From: CAVPKN01 sp963832835
GTDB taxonomy: Bacteria > Chlamydiota > Chlamydiia > Chlamydiales > JAAKFR01
DNA length: 64,000 nucleotides
Direction of reading: 5' to 3'
NCBI GenBank assembly: GCA_963832835.1
Contig: CAWHVD010000001.1
Span: forward strand, 1,984,001 to 2,048,000
In this document: positions 35,591 to 44,584 of the stretch, piece after piece
Numbering within the stretch: the stretch's first letter is position 1
How the letters are laid out: each line of letters begins with the position of its first letter
Notes under the pieces: model-generated
Told to the model about the DNA's origin: nothing
What the model saw: only the letters and a program-made list of their open reading frames with translations
Databases searched by the model: none
Made by a program: the position numbers and the translations under genes

Positions 35591-36456
35591 TGAATTGTAA
35601 TGCCTTTGCAAGAAAAGTCCAGACTTATGAAAAACTTCTGAAGAAGCCCTATTGGCATCTCTTTGAGATTGCTGAGTACGTCTCCGATGTAACAAGCCTT
35701 GATATTTTTGAACTTTTGCCTCCAATGTTACAGGGGGCATTTCAACTAAAACGGTTACCTATCGGTTCACATGCTGCTTTTCATGAAGAAGGACGACAAG
35801 ATGTTTGTATAGATAATTACGACCGTATTTTGCGTATAATTTACAACTCTATTCAAAAAGATAAAATAGAAGCTTATCCAGTGACGATAAGTTTTATGGG
35901 AAGAGGCTCCTCCATAGAGAATGAGTTCCCTCATCTCAAAAATCTAACATATTTAGTTCGTCCTTTGGAAACTCTCTGTCTATTGGTCACGGAGGGCATT
36001 ATCCTCCCTAGAGAATTACAATCAGCAGTAAAAATATCACAAATTTCAGATGTTAAAGTGATTACAAAAGGATCTATGAACAGTTTGAAAAGAGATGCTG
36101 TTTCGCAGGTCATTAGGTTTGAGAACCCTGAAGACAATTTAAAAAGACATAGGGAAAGACTTAAAAAATTAAAGGAAGTTCTAAAAATAGACCATTCAAT
36201 TGGAAAATTCCTTCAGCATCAAAAAGAAAAGTCCAAAGATTCCATCTCATTTTGGAAAAAAAACTTCAATGACTTGTCACTGGCACTTCATTTTTTACAC
36301 ACGGATACGGGCAATAGAGCTGCTACAGCATTTTCTAATACAGAGCCAGTTACTGATGGCTCTCTCCCTCATATTCCCTCTGTTATGCAACAGCAAGACG
36401 GCAATCGGATAGCTTTTGATTTTCAACGAATGAGCGCAGCGCTCGTAACCGTCTAA
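35590..36456 (+). pseudogene. Uncharacterised island-3 gene, 3' end cut off by IS66
   Basis: 288 codons with no recognised family (VQTYEKLLKKPYWHLFEIAEYVSDVTSLDIFELLPP; later HRERLKKLKEVLKIDHS). It follows the integrase without a gap. The last four codons and the stop (GTA ACC GTC TAA) are the terminal inverted repeat of the IS66 element, so the native C-terminus is lost. An IS remnant-free copy would be needed to know the true length. Confidence 0.75.
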
Positions 36457-36480
36457 TCTAGACATGTTGACGGAGAAAAA

Positions 36481-37037
36481 TCAAGTGGTAGTCTGTTTGC
36501 GGCTGGCAAGCCACTGATCTGGAAGAAGCTCATGTAATCTTTGAGCGCTATGTCCTAGAAGCCTGCCAAAAATATCCTCTAAATACTCTCTGGGATTGAT
36601 ACTCAGACCACGACATGTTTGCACTAGAGAAAAAAGTATTGCCCCAGCCTCTCCTCCTGCTGGACTGCCGAAAAACAGCCAGTTCTTACGCCCAATAGCT
36701 AATGGCCGCACCGCTCTTTCAGCTACGTTATTGTCCAGGCGAGCGAATGGATGTTGGGTATAGTTTTTCATGTAAGGAATCAGCCCAGAGAAATAACCGA
36801 GAGCCTCTCTTAGTTTAGATTTGGGCAATACTTTGCCTGATACTAGCTTGGCTTTGATCTTCTCGATGAGCTCGTCAATAATGGGGATTTCTTTCTCCTG
36901 GCGGATTTGCAGTCTTTCTTCCTCTGATCTAACCCAAGCGACTCTTTCTAGCATAAACAAGTACTTGATCTTGCGTAAAACCCATGCTTGGAAAGGAGCA
37001 TCCGTTTCGGCCTCGAAAAACTTACGACGTATATGAC
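36481..37037 (-). CDS. tnpC: IS66 transposase TnpC, exon 2 (C-terminal part)
   Basis: The 3' exon of the interrupted gene. It begins inside the conserved CWSHIRRKFFEA motif and includes YMKNYTQHPFARLDNNVAERAVRPLAIGRKNWLFFGSP with the final DDE-type acidic residue. Joined to exon 1 it gives 1620 nt, exactly 540 codons including the stop. On its own the frame has no proper start. Confidence 0.9.
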
Positions 37038-38866
37038 GTTGAGTAGGCCGAGGGAATTTCACCCTCAGCCCCTCCGAGAACCGGACGTGAACTTCTCAGC
37101 TCATCCGGCTCCTATCACTCAGTCCATCTTGCCACAAGCGCCAGTGCATAAATAAATACGGTTGCGCTTGCCTCACACGCCTGACATATTGCTTTGCTTG
37201 TCCTATATGTTTAGCAAATCTTTTGTATTTTCTACGCACCCATTGCATGAGGTACATATTGAAGCGCCGCCAAATCTGGTGCATTTCTGATGGATAGAAC
37301 CTACCATAGTACTGGTACCATCCTCTCAATACTGGATTGAACATGTTTGCGATATCTTTTAGCTCTCGATCTGACTTGAGCTGCACATGCCAACTCCGCA
37401 TTGTTGCGTGTATGGCTTGCTTTGATGTGCTACTTATCGCAGGAAGATAATTCGAATGAAGATCCCCTCTCTTATCAATGCATCTTCTCGGTTTAAACGT
37501 ATAACCTAGAAAATCAAATTTGATCGTTGAATAGTCCTCTTTCCGATTCCTATCTTTACAATAGACAATCCGTGATTTATCAGGATGAATCTCCAGCTTG
37601 CATTCTTGAAATCTCTTAGCGATCTTTTGCATAACATATCCCGCCTGCTTTCTGCTGCGACAGTGCAATAAACCATCATCTGCATAGCGACAGAACGGAA
37701 CATTCGGCATTTCTCGCTTAACCCAGGTATCAAACGCGTAATGTAGAAACAGATTTGCTAAGAGAGGGCTAATTACTCCACCTTGTGGCGTACCTTTATT
37801 GCGTGGGATATCCTGTCCATTTAATCGCATCGGGGCTATTAGCCACCGCTCGATGTACAGTATTACCCACTTGCAGTCACAATGCTTTCGTAGGGCCTTT
37901 AATAGCATTTCATGATCAATGTTATCGAATAGTCCTTTGATGTCGAATTCGACAACCCAATCATACTTCCAACAACGTTTTCTCGTGATGTCAATCGCAT
38001 CAAGAGCCGATTTCCTTGGGCGGTATCCAAAAGAGTTCTCATCGAATAGTGGATCAAGAATTGGTTCAAGAACCATCTTGACTGCCGTTTGTGCAACTCG
38101 ATCTGCCACAGTCGGCACTCCGAGCATCCTTGTCCCTCCCGATTTCTTCGGAATTGGGACTCCCTTCACTGGCGGCGGAAAATAGGTGCCTGATGTCATT
38201 CTATTCCATAATTTGTAGAGATTATCTTTTAGATTCTTCTCGAATGCTGCAATTGGTTCTAAATCTACACCAGCTGCACCTCCATTGGTTTTTACTCCTT
38301 GATATGCTTCCCATATCAATGTCTTGTGTATGTTAAATGGCTTGTTCTCTTTCAATTACTCCTCCTGTTTCCAGTTGGCAATCGTTGAGCCTTGAATGAC
38401 CAAACTTCTTCGCTCCACTGCCATTACGGCAGCTTCTTCACTACTACAAGTTTGTCCGTCCCTGTGCAGCGCTTCGATACTTTCAGCCTCGCAGGTTCTC
38501 TGCTTGTACTTTTTCTCTTGGCATCGCTACGACAGGTTCCCACAGTTCCGCATGAGAGCCCAGATCAAGCTCACGCCACCTTTATGCCGGATACCGTTTG
38601 GCCAGTAAACAGGTCTCCTTCCAAACTTATCCTGGGTCTGCTGGTCTTCCCAGTTTTGATACCATTTAGTGACTTTCGACACTTGAGCGGTGGTTCACTT
38701 GTGTTCGTCTTCTTGATCTATACCTAATACCTCTACAGTACCTTTTCCTTAACGCTCACGACTATTGCTCTTGACTATAGCCGCTTAAGGCGGTTTGCAA
38801 CCTACTCCTGTAAGCCGATTGCGAGGGGCCTTTCCCTCATCTCTCACGCAGCTTGCTGCGGCACAC
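37038..38866 (-). mobile_element. Group II intron inserted in IS66 tnpC
   Basis: The minus-strand sequence begins GTGTGCC (GTGYG consensus) at 38866 and ends CTACTCAAC (AY end) at 37038, 1829 nt. A domain V-like hairpin of GAGCCGGATGAG / GTTCACGTCCGGTTCTC type lies at 37076-37111, followed by a domain VI-like stem (GGGGCTGAGGG / CCCTCGGCC) with a candidate branch-point A. Removal of this interval joins TGG A to GT CAT and recreates CWSHIRRKFF, the canonical IS66 motif. The ends are therefore well supported. Confidence 0.92.
37096..38355 (-). CDS. ltrA: Group II intron reverse transcriptase/maturase
   Basis: 419 residues. RT motifs in order: GGAAGVD, RMLGVPTVADRVAQTAVKMVLEPI, FDENSFGYRPRKSALDAI, WVVEFDIKGLFDNIDH, GTPQGGVISPLLANLFLH and the catalytic FCRYADDGLLHC. 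A GIIM-type maturase domain (LRGWYQYYGRFYPSEM) ends the protein. No HNH endonuclease domain is present, so retrohoming would use a nicked fork or single strand. The stop codon lies within intron domain V. Confidence 0.95.
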   Translation of the reverse strand: MKENKPFNIHKTLIWEAYQGVKTNGGAAGVDLEPIAAFEKNLKDNLYKLWNRMTSGTYFPPPVKGVPIPKKSGGTRMLGVPTVADRVAQTAVKMVLEPILDPLFDENSFGYRPRKSALDAIDITRKRCWKYDWVVEFDIKGLFDNIDHEMLLKALRKHCDCKWVILYIERWLIAPMRLNGQDIPRNKGTPQGGVISPLLANLFLHYAFDTWVKREMPNVPFCRYADDGLLHCRSRKQAGYVMQKIAKRFQECKLEIHPDKSRIVYCKDRNRKEDYSTIKFDFLGYTFKPRRCIDKRGDLHSNYLPAISSTSKQAIHATMRSWHVQLKSDRELKDIANMFNPVLRGWYQYYGRFYPSEMHQIWRRFNMYLMQWVRRKYKRFAKHIGQAKQYVRRVRQAQPYLFMHWRLWQDGLSDRSRMS

Positions 38867-39929
38867 TCCAGCAGGGACACCAGATAATCTGTTTCTTCTC
38901 AGCCAGTCTTTCATAAGCTCCATATTTATCTGAGTGCAGCACGCCATGATACCCTTTTAGAATATCCTGCACATGATCATGGCTGCGACTCTCACGAAAA
39001 TCATAAATTCTGTAAGGAGGATCAGCTGCACTTCCTCCTACTACAACCCACATGTAGGCTAGTTTGCATTTTTCTTTCTCCTGGAGCTTGACGGGGATTT
39101 CGTCGATGTAAATGTTTTCACTTTTCAGGACATGTTTTTGCATCTCCTCATAAAGAGGCTGGAGGGCCAGCCCTGTTCGGATCACCCATTGAGAAAGAAG
39201 CTTGCGGCTGATGACCACTCCTTGCCTGCCCATAATCTCCACGATGCGGTAAAGAGGGAGGTGATCGACAAATTTCTGGGTGATGATCTCAGCGAGTAGG
39301 CTATTATCTGCACGGCATTTGGGTAAAATGCATTCAGGCAGATCGGCTGTGAAAATCCCAGCATCTTCCTTTTGGGGATGGGCATATTTGGGCCGGATGA
39401 TCTCTTTTATAAAGTAGCTGCCCGGCTGATGGGCTAATTTGTAAGAGACTTCCCTACCGATTTGGACGAGAGGCTCTCCTGTCTCAGGGCAAACTTTTTT
39501 GTCTTCAGGCAAGTCCAAAACAATGGTTTTTACGGGCAAATCGGGATGTAGAGCAATCTTGTCTTTACCATCCCGGTGAGGTTTTCTGGTATGCGCTGCT
39601 ACATTTTTTTTCTTTTCTTCGATGGCTGTTTGAAGATTTTCAAATCCTGGAAAAGAGAGTTGTTCTTGGTCGAGGTCAGCCACGACTCTTTCAGAGCGCT
39701 GACCGAAGATCTGGCGTTTAAACCATGAGAGTTGTTCTTCAAGATGGGCAATATCTTGATCTTTTTGGGCAAGACAATGATCTTTCTCAGCTATATTTCG
39801 ATCCTTTTGATTAAGACTATGATTTTTCTCGGCAAGAAGGTTATGTAGATTGGAAATTTCGGCTTGTAGCTTATCTATCAGATGGATTTCTGCTGTTTGC
39901 ATATGAAGAATTTTACCCAAAATACTCAA
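38867..39929 (-). CDS. tnpC: IS66 transposase TnpC, exon 1 (N-terminal part)
   Basis: The N-terminal coiled coil built on AEKDH/AQKDQ-type repeats is followed by the zinc-binding and catalytic regions: FKRQIFGQRSER near residue 70, LPECILPKCRADNSLLAEIITQKFVDHLPLYR near residue 200, and IYIDEIPVKLQEK and HSDKYGAYE, which supply catalytic Asp residues. The exon ends at CTGCTGGA just before the intron. Without splicing, translation would run into intron sequence and stop after VPQQAA. Confidence 0.92.
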
Positions 39930-39944
39930 AAAAATATAGAGTTT

Positions 39945-40292
39945 TTAGAGAGAAAAACGAGGTTGTAGCCGCTTGGGTGTAATGCCTTCCAAAAGCATGA
40001 GAAAGGTTCTACGATCTAAAACAGAGCTATTATCTTTCCAACGGAAAGATCCCTTCTCCAGCCGTTTGAAATAGATGACAAAGCCATCCTGATCCCAGAA
40101 GAGGACTTTCATATGATTCTTACGCCGATTCAGAAAGATGAAGAAAGCTCCCGTGAGCAATTCTCCAGGGAAGAGTACTTCAATCTCAGCCATGAGACCA
40201 TCAAAACTTTTCCTCATGCTCACAGGATGCCGGCAAAGGAAAAGACGGGCATTGCCCGGAATGCTTAGCATGACCTCAGCGTTTCCAGACAA
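39945..40292 (-). CDS. tnpB: IS66 accessory protein TnpB
   Basis: 115 residues with the IS66 Orf2 signature: RLFLCRHPVSMRKSFDGLMAEI, then FFIFLNRRKNHMKVLFWDQDGFVIYFKRLEKG. It overlaps tnpA by 28 bp. It is required with TnpA and TnpC for transposition in studied IS66 elements. Confidence 0.95.
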   Translation of the reverse strand: MSGNAEVMLSIPGNARLFLCRHPVSMRKSFDGLMAEIEVLFPGELLTGAFFIFLNRRKNHMKVLFWDQDGFVIYFKRLEKGSFRWKDNSSVLDRRTFLMLLEGITPKRLQPRFSL

Positions 40293-40561
40293 CGTTTAAG
40301 GGTAGCAGCATCAAAATGTTTTTCTAAGCGAACGGATATGCCTTTCATTTCAATGGTGATCCCGACATCTTTTGCTTCAGCAATCTCAATGAAACTCCCG
40401 CGACTAAGTGTTTTGGGGAAAAGACGCCTTTTCCAAGCGTAAAACAAATAAAGGGGAATTAGATTGTCTCGGCACCAATGCTGGATCGTGAGACCGCTGG
40501 CTTTTTGTTTCTGAATTCTCTCTTCCCACGTATGCCTGAGCTCAGTAGATGATTTGCGCAT
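40265..40561 (-). CDS. tnpA: IS66 accessory protein TnpA
   Basis: 98 residues, helix-turn-helix type IS66 Orf1: WEERIQKQKASGLTIQHWCRDNLIPLYLFYAWKRRL. It is the first gene after the right inverted repeat, with a short leader of about 70 bp. Confidence 0.92.
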   Translation of the reverse strand: MRKSSTELRHTWEERIQKQKASGLTIQHWCRDNLIPLYLFYAWKRRLFPKTLSRGSFIEIAEAKDVGITIEMKGISVRLEKHFDAATLKRCLETLRSC

Positions 40562-40644
40562 GAAAAACCTCCTGGTTCTTTTTTCATGCCCCCAGACTGC
40601 CTTTTTCTACTGATTCAAGAAAGATGGGCAAATTAGACGGTTAC

Positions 40645-41312
40645 CCGTGAACCGTTACTTTTCCAGCCTCAGCAGAGCCTTCACCCTTGCCTTCCAAGAA
40701 TGGCAATGGATCAACGAAAACCCCTTCCGGCGCGTGTCGAAACTAAAAGAAAATGGCGGGAGAAATCGTTTTTTATCCCGTCAGGAACTGCATGCCCTCC
40801 TAGCTTGCTGCAAGACGAGTAAAAACCCACACCTTTACGGCATGGTACTCATTGCCGCCTCGATGGGATTACGCTTTGGAGAAGCAGCCAATCTTTGCTG
40901 GAAACACATAGACTTCGATAATGGATTCGTAATGCTCGAAGCAACCAAAAACGGCGATATTCGTTACGTTCCTCTTCCCGATCAAGTAGTGGCCTACCTC
41001 AAAGAGATTGAGCGTCCGAAGCTCCCAATGGATTTCTTATTTCCTTCAAAGAACCCCGATAAGCGTCACCCCTATTCCCTCATCAGGAAGGCCTTTAAAA
41101 AGGCAACTCAAATGATTGGCTTACAAGATTTTAAGTACCATGACCTTAGGTATACATGCGCCTCCCACCTAGCCATGAATGGTGCGACACAGGGCGAGCT
41201 TATGGAAGTGCTCGGACACCGCTCCCCGGCAATGACAAAGCGGTATGCCCATTTTAGCAAAGGGCATATCGCCCGAATTCTACAAAAAACGAGTAACAAC
41301 CTTATTGATTAG
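40645..41312 (+). pseudogene. Integrase fragment (fourth tyrosine recombinase), N-terminus lost
   Basis: The catalytic domain of a tyrosine recombinase starts immediately at the IS66 right end (VNRYFSSLSRAFTLAFQEW). It retains SMGLRFGEAANL, HDLRYTCASHLA, LGHRSPAM and KRYAHF. The first ~130 residues, the arm-binding and part of the core-binding domain, are missing. It is closer in style to integrase 3 than to 1 and 2. A second integrase inside island 3 implies that two islands were fused here. Confidence 0.85.
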
Positions 41313-41372
41313 CCAGGAGATACCCTATGACAATCTACCTTCCCGACGATTTCTTCCGGGACATGCGTCAAT

Positions 41373-42199
41373 GTGGATAAGAAACTTTTTTCCCAACTTG
41401 CAACATTTGAGGAAGGGCTGAAGGTTTACTTGATTGCCTCTCGGATATTACATTTTGATGAGACGGGCATGCGGTGCGATAAGAAATTGCATTGGCTACA
41501 TGTAGCCAGCTCATCTGCGGCAACTTTTTACGGCCTACACATGAAAAGAGGTCAAGAAGCGATGGATGCATGCGGTATACTCCCCGAGTTTCGAGACCGA
41601 GCTATTCACGATCATTGGATGCCTTATTTTTCATATGAGCAGATCACCCATGGTCTGTGTAACGCGCACCACCTAAGAGAACTGACCTATGTTTATGAGC
41701 AGGAGAAAGAGGTGTGGGCATTAAGAATGAAAGAACATCTGCTTGCGAGCGATCGGCGAGTCCAAGCGGGACATCTTTCAGCGGAGGCTGTTCAGGAGAT
41801 AGAGCAAACTTATGCCAAGATTGTATTGGAAGGGGTGCGTGCTTATGCTGCTGATTGGGGTTTATCTGAAGGAGAGAGTAAAAAGAGCGCGGGGCCAAAT
41901 TTATTGAAGAGACTGATACGTCAAGAAGAAGCCGTTTTAGCGTTTGTCCATGATCCGGGCGTGCCTTTTACGAACAACCTTGCGGAACAGGATCTTCGGA
42001 TGATGAAAGTAAAACAGAAGATATCAGGCTGCTTTCGTACTCCTGAAGGAGGAGCTATATTTTGTCGGATAAGAAGCTATATTTCAACGGCACGAAAGCA
42101 GGGGTGGACAATTTGGAATGCTCTTGCTGATGCTATTCAAGGCAAACCCTATCTTTTAATCTCACCGCCGCCTTCGTAAGAAGGGGGTGGTGAATAGTT
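41373..42199 (+). pseudogene. Second IS66-type transposase, 5'-truncated, with its right inverted repeat
   Basis: 268 codons of the C-terminal part of another IS66-branch transposase: ILHFDETGMRCDKKLHWLHVASSS, HGLCNAHHLRELTYVYE, PFTNNLAEQDLRMMKVKQKISGCFRTPEGG. The N-terminal half and any tnpA/tnpB are absent. The element ends GGTGAATAGTTAC at about 42199, which equals the inverted-repeat type of the 115-bp MITE at 47933. The 17-codon frame before it (41328-41381, MTIYLPDDFFRDMRQCG) is the stub of a gene cut by this element. Confidence 0.8.
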
Positions 42200-42202
42200 A
42201 CC

Positions 42203-42723
42203 TTTCCTGTGCTTTAAGAGACATGCAAAGTTTTGTATCAAAAGGGGGGACAGAAAAACAATTTTGGGAGCAATTTGCTACTTCGAAAAAAGTAACACTG
42301 CCAAATAATTGGTTCGAGCAATTTGATATTATCATCAGAGAGTCAATTACTGAAATTCCAGAATCTCTCATGATAGTAAAGACTTTGCAAAATCAGGGAT
42401 ACCAAACAGCTATGCTTTCTGACGTTACGCAATATCAAGCGCAAATCATACGAAAAATGGGATATTACGATTTATTCAACCCTGTTCTACTTTCCTACGC
42501 AATTGGAGTAAAAAAACCCAATCCAGAAGCCTTTAAAATATTATTGAATAAACTCGAACTTGATGCCTCTTATGTGCTTTTTATTGACGACAGAAATGAA
42601 AATGTTGAAGCAGCTAAAAAGTTAGGAATTGATTCTATTCAATTCATTGATCCACAACAATTAAAAGAAGAGCTTGGGAGAAGAGGGTTTGATTCTGTAG
42701 GTGGTTATAATGATGAACCATAA
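42203..42723 (+). pseudogene. HAD-superfamily hydrolase fragment, N-terminus removed by the IS
   Basis: About 170 residues with HAD subfamily IA features: TAMLSDVTQYQAQIIRKMGY (motif II region), GVKKPNPEAFKILL (motif III Lys) and VLFIDDRNENVEAAKKLGID (motif IV). The first motif (DxDxT with the nucleophile Asp) is missing because the open frame begins at the IS66-type right end. It is therefore probably inactive. The frame can start at GTG 42187 inside the IS end. Confidence 0.75.
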
Positions 42724-43051
42724 GTTTGCTGTCATTTACCAGGCTTACTTAAAAGCTGGCTGCGAGTCTCAATACCAAAAGGCTTGGCATCAAGTAGCTG
42801 AATATTTTATCGAGAAGAGGGGGGCAATCGGATCTTGCCTCCACCGCACATCTGATGGATTGTGGTTAGCCTATTCTAGATGGCCAGACAAAAAGACGCG
42901 AGATGCCTCTTGGCCAGAAGAGGGTGCACCGTCTATTGAGCTCCCCCGTGACATTTATGAGGCAATTTTGATCATTAAGGATAGTATAGATCAAGATCGA
43001 AAACTACCAGACATCTACATGGACGTTATCGATGATCTACTGCTCAAATAG
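42710..43051 (+). CDS. Antibiotic-biosynthesis-monooxygenase-like (ABM) small protein
   Basis: 113 residues from the ATG at 42710 (AGGTGG upstream), resembling dimeric alpha-beta barrel monooxygenase-like proteins: FAVIYQAYLKAGCESQYQKAWHQVAEYFIEKRGAIGSCLHRTSDGLWLAYSRWPD. No catalytic residue can be assigned in this fold. It overlaps the end of the HAD fragment by 14 bp. Confidence 0.55.
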   Translation: MMNHKFAVIYQAYLKAGCESQYQKAWHQVAEYFIEKRGAIGSCLHRTSDGLWLAYSRWPDKKTRDASWPEEGAPSIELPRDIYEAILIIKDSIDQDRKLPDIYMDVIDDLLLK

Positions 43052-43173
43052 ACAACGATTCAAAGAGAGTGCCCACTCCATGCTTCAATCAGGAATTTGC
43101 AATGTTGCCCATATCCCTCTCCAACCATTATACTCTGTCCCCTTGAATTTTTTGCTCAAACGGATTCGAAAGA

Positions 43174-43776
43174 ATGACACATCGATCATATTTAAAGACT
43201 GCCGAACAAATCCACTGCCAAGCCGATGCTGTGCTACAACGCCTACAACTCCCTTCTTTAATAGACAGGCTCGGAAAGCTCTATTTTACAGGAAGTTATG
43301 CCTTAAATCTGATGACCTGGAACGATATCGACATGCAGATTGTGGTTAAAAAAGAGCTTATCCCCTCAGAGGCTCTTATGCAAATCATGGATCTCTTTGT
43401 TCATCAGAAAAGCCTGATCAAGGCCCAAATCATCAATTTTAACAATGATTACAAACCACATTGGCCAAAAGGGATGTGCTTCTCTGCGAAGATTGACTTT
43501 CCAGATCTTGGTGGAATTTGGAAATTCGATATTTGGTCCCTTCAAGAAGATGATTTTAGAAAAAATCGGTTACTTCTTGAACAATTGCAAAATGCACTAA
43601 CGGAGAATACCCGAGAACTCATTCTAGAAATCAAGCATGAACTCATGCAAAAGCAGGGTCGAGTCCCTAAAATGGGGAGCCACTGGTTATATCAGGCCAT
43701 TCTCCTTCAAGGTCTTTCAGAAAAAAAAGCTATCCTTGATTTTCTACACGCTAAAGGCGTAACTACCGACAACTGA
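43174..43776 (+). CDS. Nucleotidyltransferase-fold protein
   Basis: 200 residues. FTGSYALNLMTWNDIDMQIVV near residue 38 is the GS-x10-DxD signature of the polymerase-beta nucleotidyltransferase superfamily, and a further Asp lies in WKFDIWSL near residue 118. Substrate unknown; relatives include aminoglycoside and MNT-type enzymes. It stands alone in 120-bp spacers and is likely island cargo. Confidence 0.65.
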   Translation: MTHRSYLKTAEQIHCQADAVLQRLQLPSLIDRLGKLYFTGSYALNLMTWNDIDMQIVVKKELIPSEALMQIMDLFVHQKSLIKAQIINFNNDYKPHWPKGMCFSAKIDFPDLGGIWKFDIWSLQEDDFRKNRLLLEQLQNALTENTRELILEIKHELMQKQGRVPKMGSHWLYQAILLQGLSEKKAILDFLHAKGVTTDN

Positions 43777-43828
43777 TCCCGCAAAACTAATTACCCACAA
43801 AGTCCTTCCCTCTCAACCAGGCATTTTA

Positions 43829-43867
43829 CTGTTCATTATATAGTGAACAGCATATAATAATGAACAG
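43829..43867 (+). promoter_or_regulatory. Promoter with CTGTTCA/TGAACAG operator, second AbiE-like pair
   Basis: Inverted repeat CTGTTCA (43829-43835) / TGAACAG (43844-43850), with a third half-site TGAACAG at 43861-43867. A perfect TATAAT (43853-43858) lies between half-sites two and three, and the first arm covers the -35 position (17-bp spacing). The transcription start would be about 43865, just before the ATG at 43869, so again a nearly leaderless message. Autorepression by the HTH protein is inferred. Confidence 0.65.
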
Positions 43868-43868
43868 T

Positions 43869-44579
43869 ATGACGAAGCAATTTTTAGTACCTACCCATGA
43901 ATCCTTCTCTGAGCACAACATCTATGCCGACAAGTCAGCGCTTATCCTAGAATGGCTATTACTCACCGGAATCAATAAACCTAGCTTTTCAATAAGAGAG
44001 GTATCTCGAGAGAAAAACATTAGTATAGGGCTTGTGCAAAGAGTTTTCGAACAACTAGTTTACCAGGGGTATCTCAAGGTAACAGGCGTTAGAACTGCTA
44101 AAAAATTTAACCTTAAAAAGCCACAACTCCTCTTAGAAGATTGGTTCATGCACTACAATATCGCTAAAAAATGTAAAATGTGGAGCTATCGGAGCGGTTT
44201 CCCTAATCGAGATTATATTATGCAGGTCATTCGAGAAACAGATCTACCTGTGACTTTTGCCTTGCATACCACAGCAAGCGTTCTCGGGCTTAGCAATACT
44301 AATTTACAAACAGTTGAGATGTATTTAAGAGAACCAAAATCGAGACAACATGTAGAGCAGGCACTCTTATTGGAACCACAAGAACGAGGCTATGAAGTGT
44401 TGATCATAGCTCCCTACTATAAAAGTATGCTTGAGGAAAGTGTAGTGCAAGGGAGCCCCTACAGCTCCCCTCTGCTAACAGTGCTCGACCTTTATCATTT
44501 TCCATTGAGAGGGCATGAACAAGCCCGGTTTATGCTAGAACGCATGGATATATTCAAGTGCATCTATGAGAAGGCTTAA
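43869..44579 (+). CDS. AbiEi-like winged-helix antitoxin, island 3
   Basis: 236 residues from the ATG at 43869; an ATG at 43860 lies in an operator half-site. The N-terminal winged helix is FSIREVSREKNISIGLVQRVFEQLVYQGYLKVTG. The remainder resembles the AbiEi-family C-terminal domain (DLPVTFALHTTASVLGLSN, VLDLYHFPLRGHEQARFMLERM). It lies 5 bp before a nucleotidyltransferase gene, as an antitoxin would. Confidence 0.7.
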   Translation: MTKQFLVPTHESFSEHNIYADKSALILEWLLLTGINKPSFSIREVSREKNISIGLVQRVFEQLVYQGYLKVTGVRTAKKFNLKKPQLLLEDWFMHYNIAKKCKMWSYRSGFPNRDYIMQVIRETDLPVTFALHTTASVLGLSNTNLQTVEMYLREPKSRQHVEQALLLEPQERGYEVLIIAPYYKSMLEESVVQGSPYSSPLLTVLDLYHFPLRGHEQARFMLERMDIFKCIYEKA

Positions 44580-44584
44580 CCCAT

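Larger units (their letters stand above)
36445..40644 (-). mobile_element. IS66-family insertion sequence carrying a group II intron
   Basis: A 4200-bp element bounded by perfect 13-bp terminal inverted repeats GTAACCGTCTAAT (36445-36457) and ATTAGACGGTTAC (40632-40644). It encodes tnpA, tnpB and tnpC in the usual order on the minus strand. Without the 1829-bp intron it would be 2371 bp, a normal IS66 size. The 8 bp on either side (CAGCGCTC and CCGTGAAC) do not match, so there is no target duplication. That indicates recombination or deletion after insertion. Confidence 0.93.

Noticed and set aside
36437..40652. Target duplication for the IS66 element
   Set aside because: The 8 bp outside the inverted repeats (CAGCGCTC and CCGTGAAC) do not match; no duplication can be claimed.
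43032..43349. A 105-codon plus-strand frame
   Set aside because: It overlaps the better-supported nucleotidyltransferase gene in another frame and has no recognisable composition or start site.
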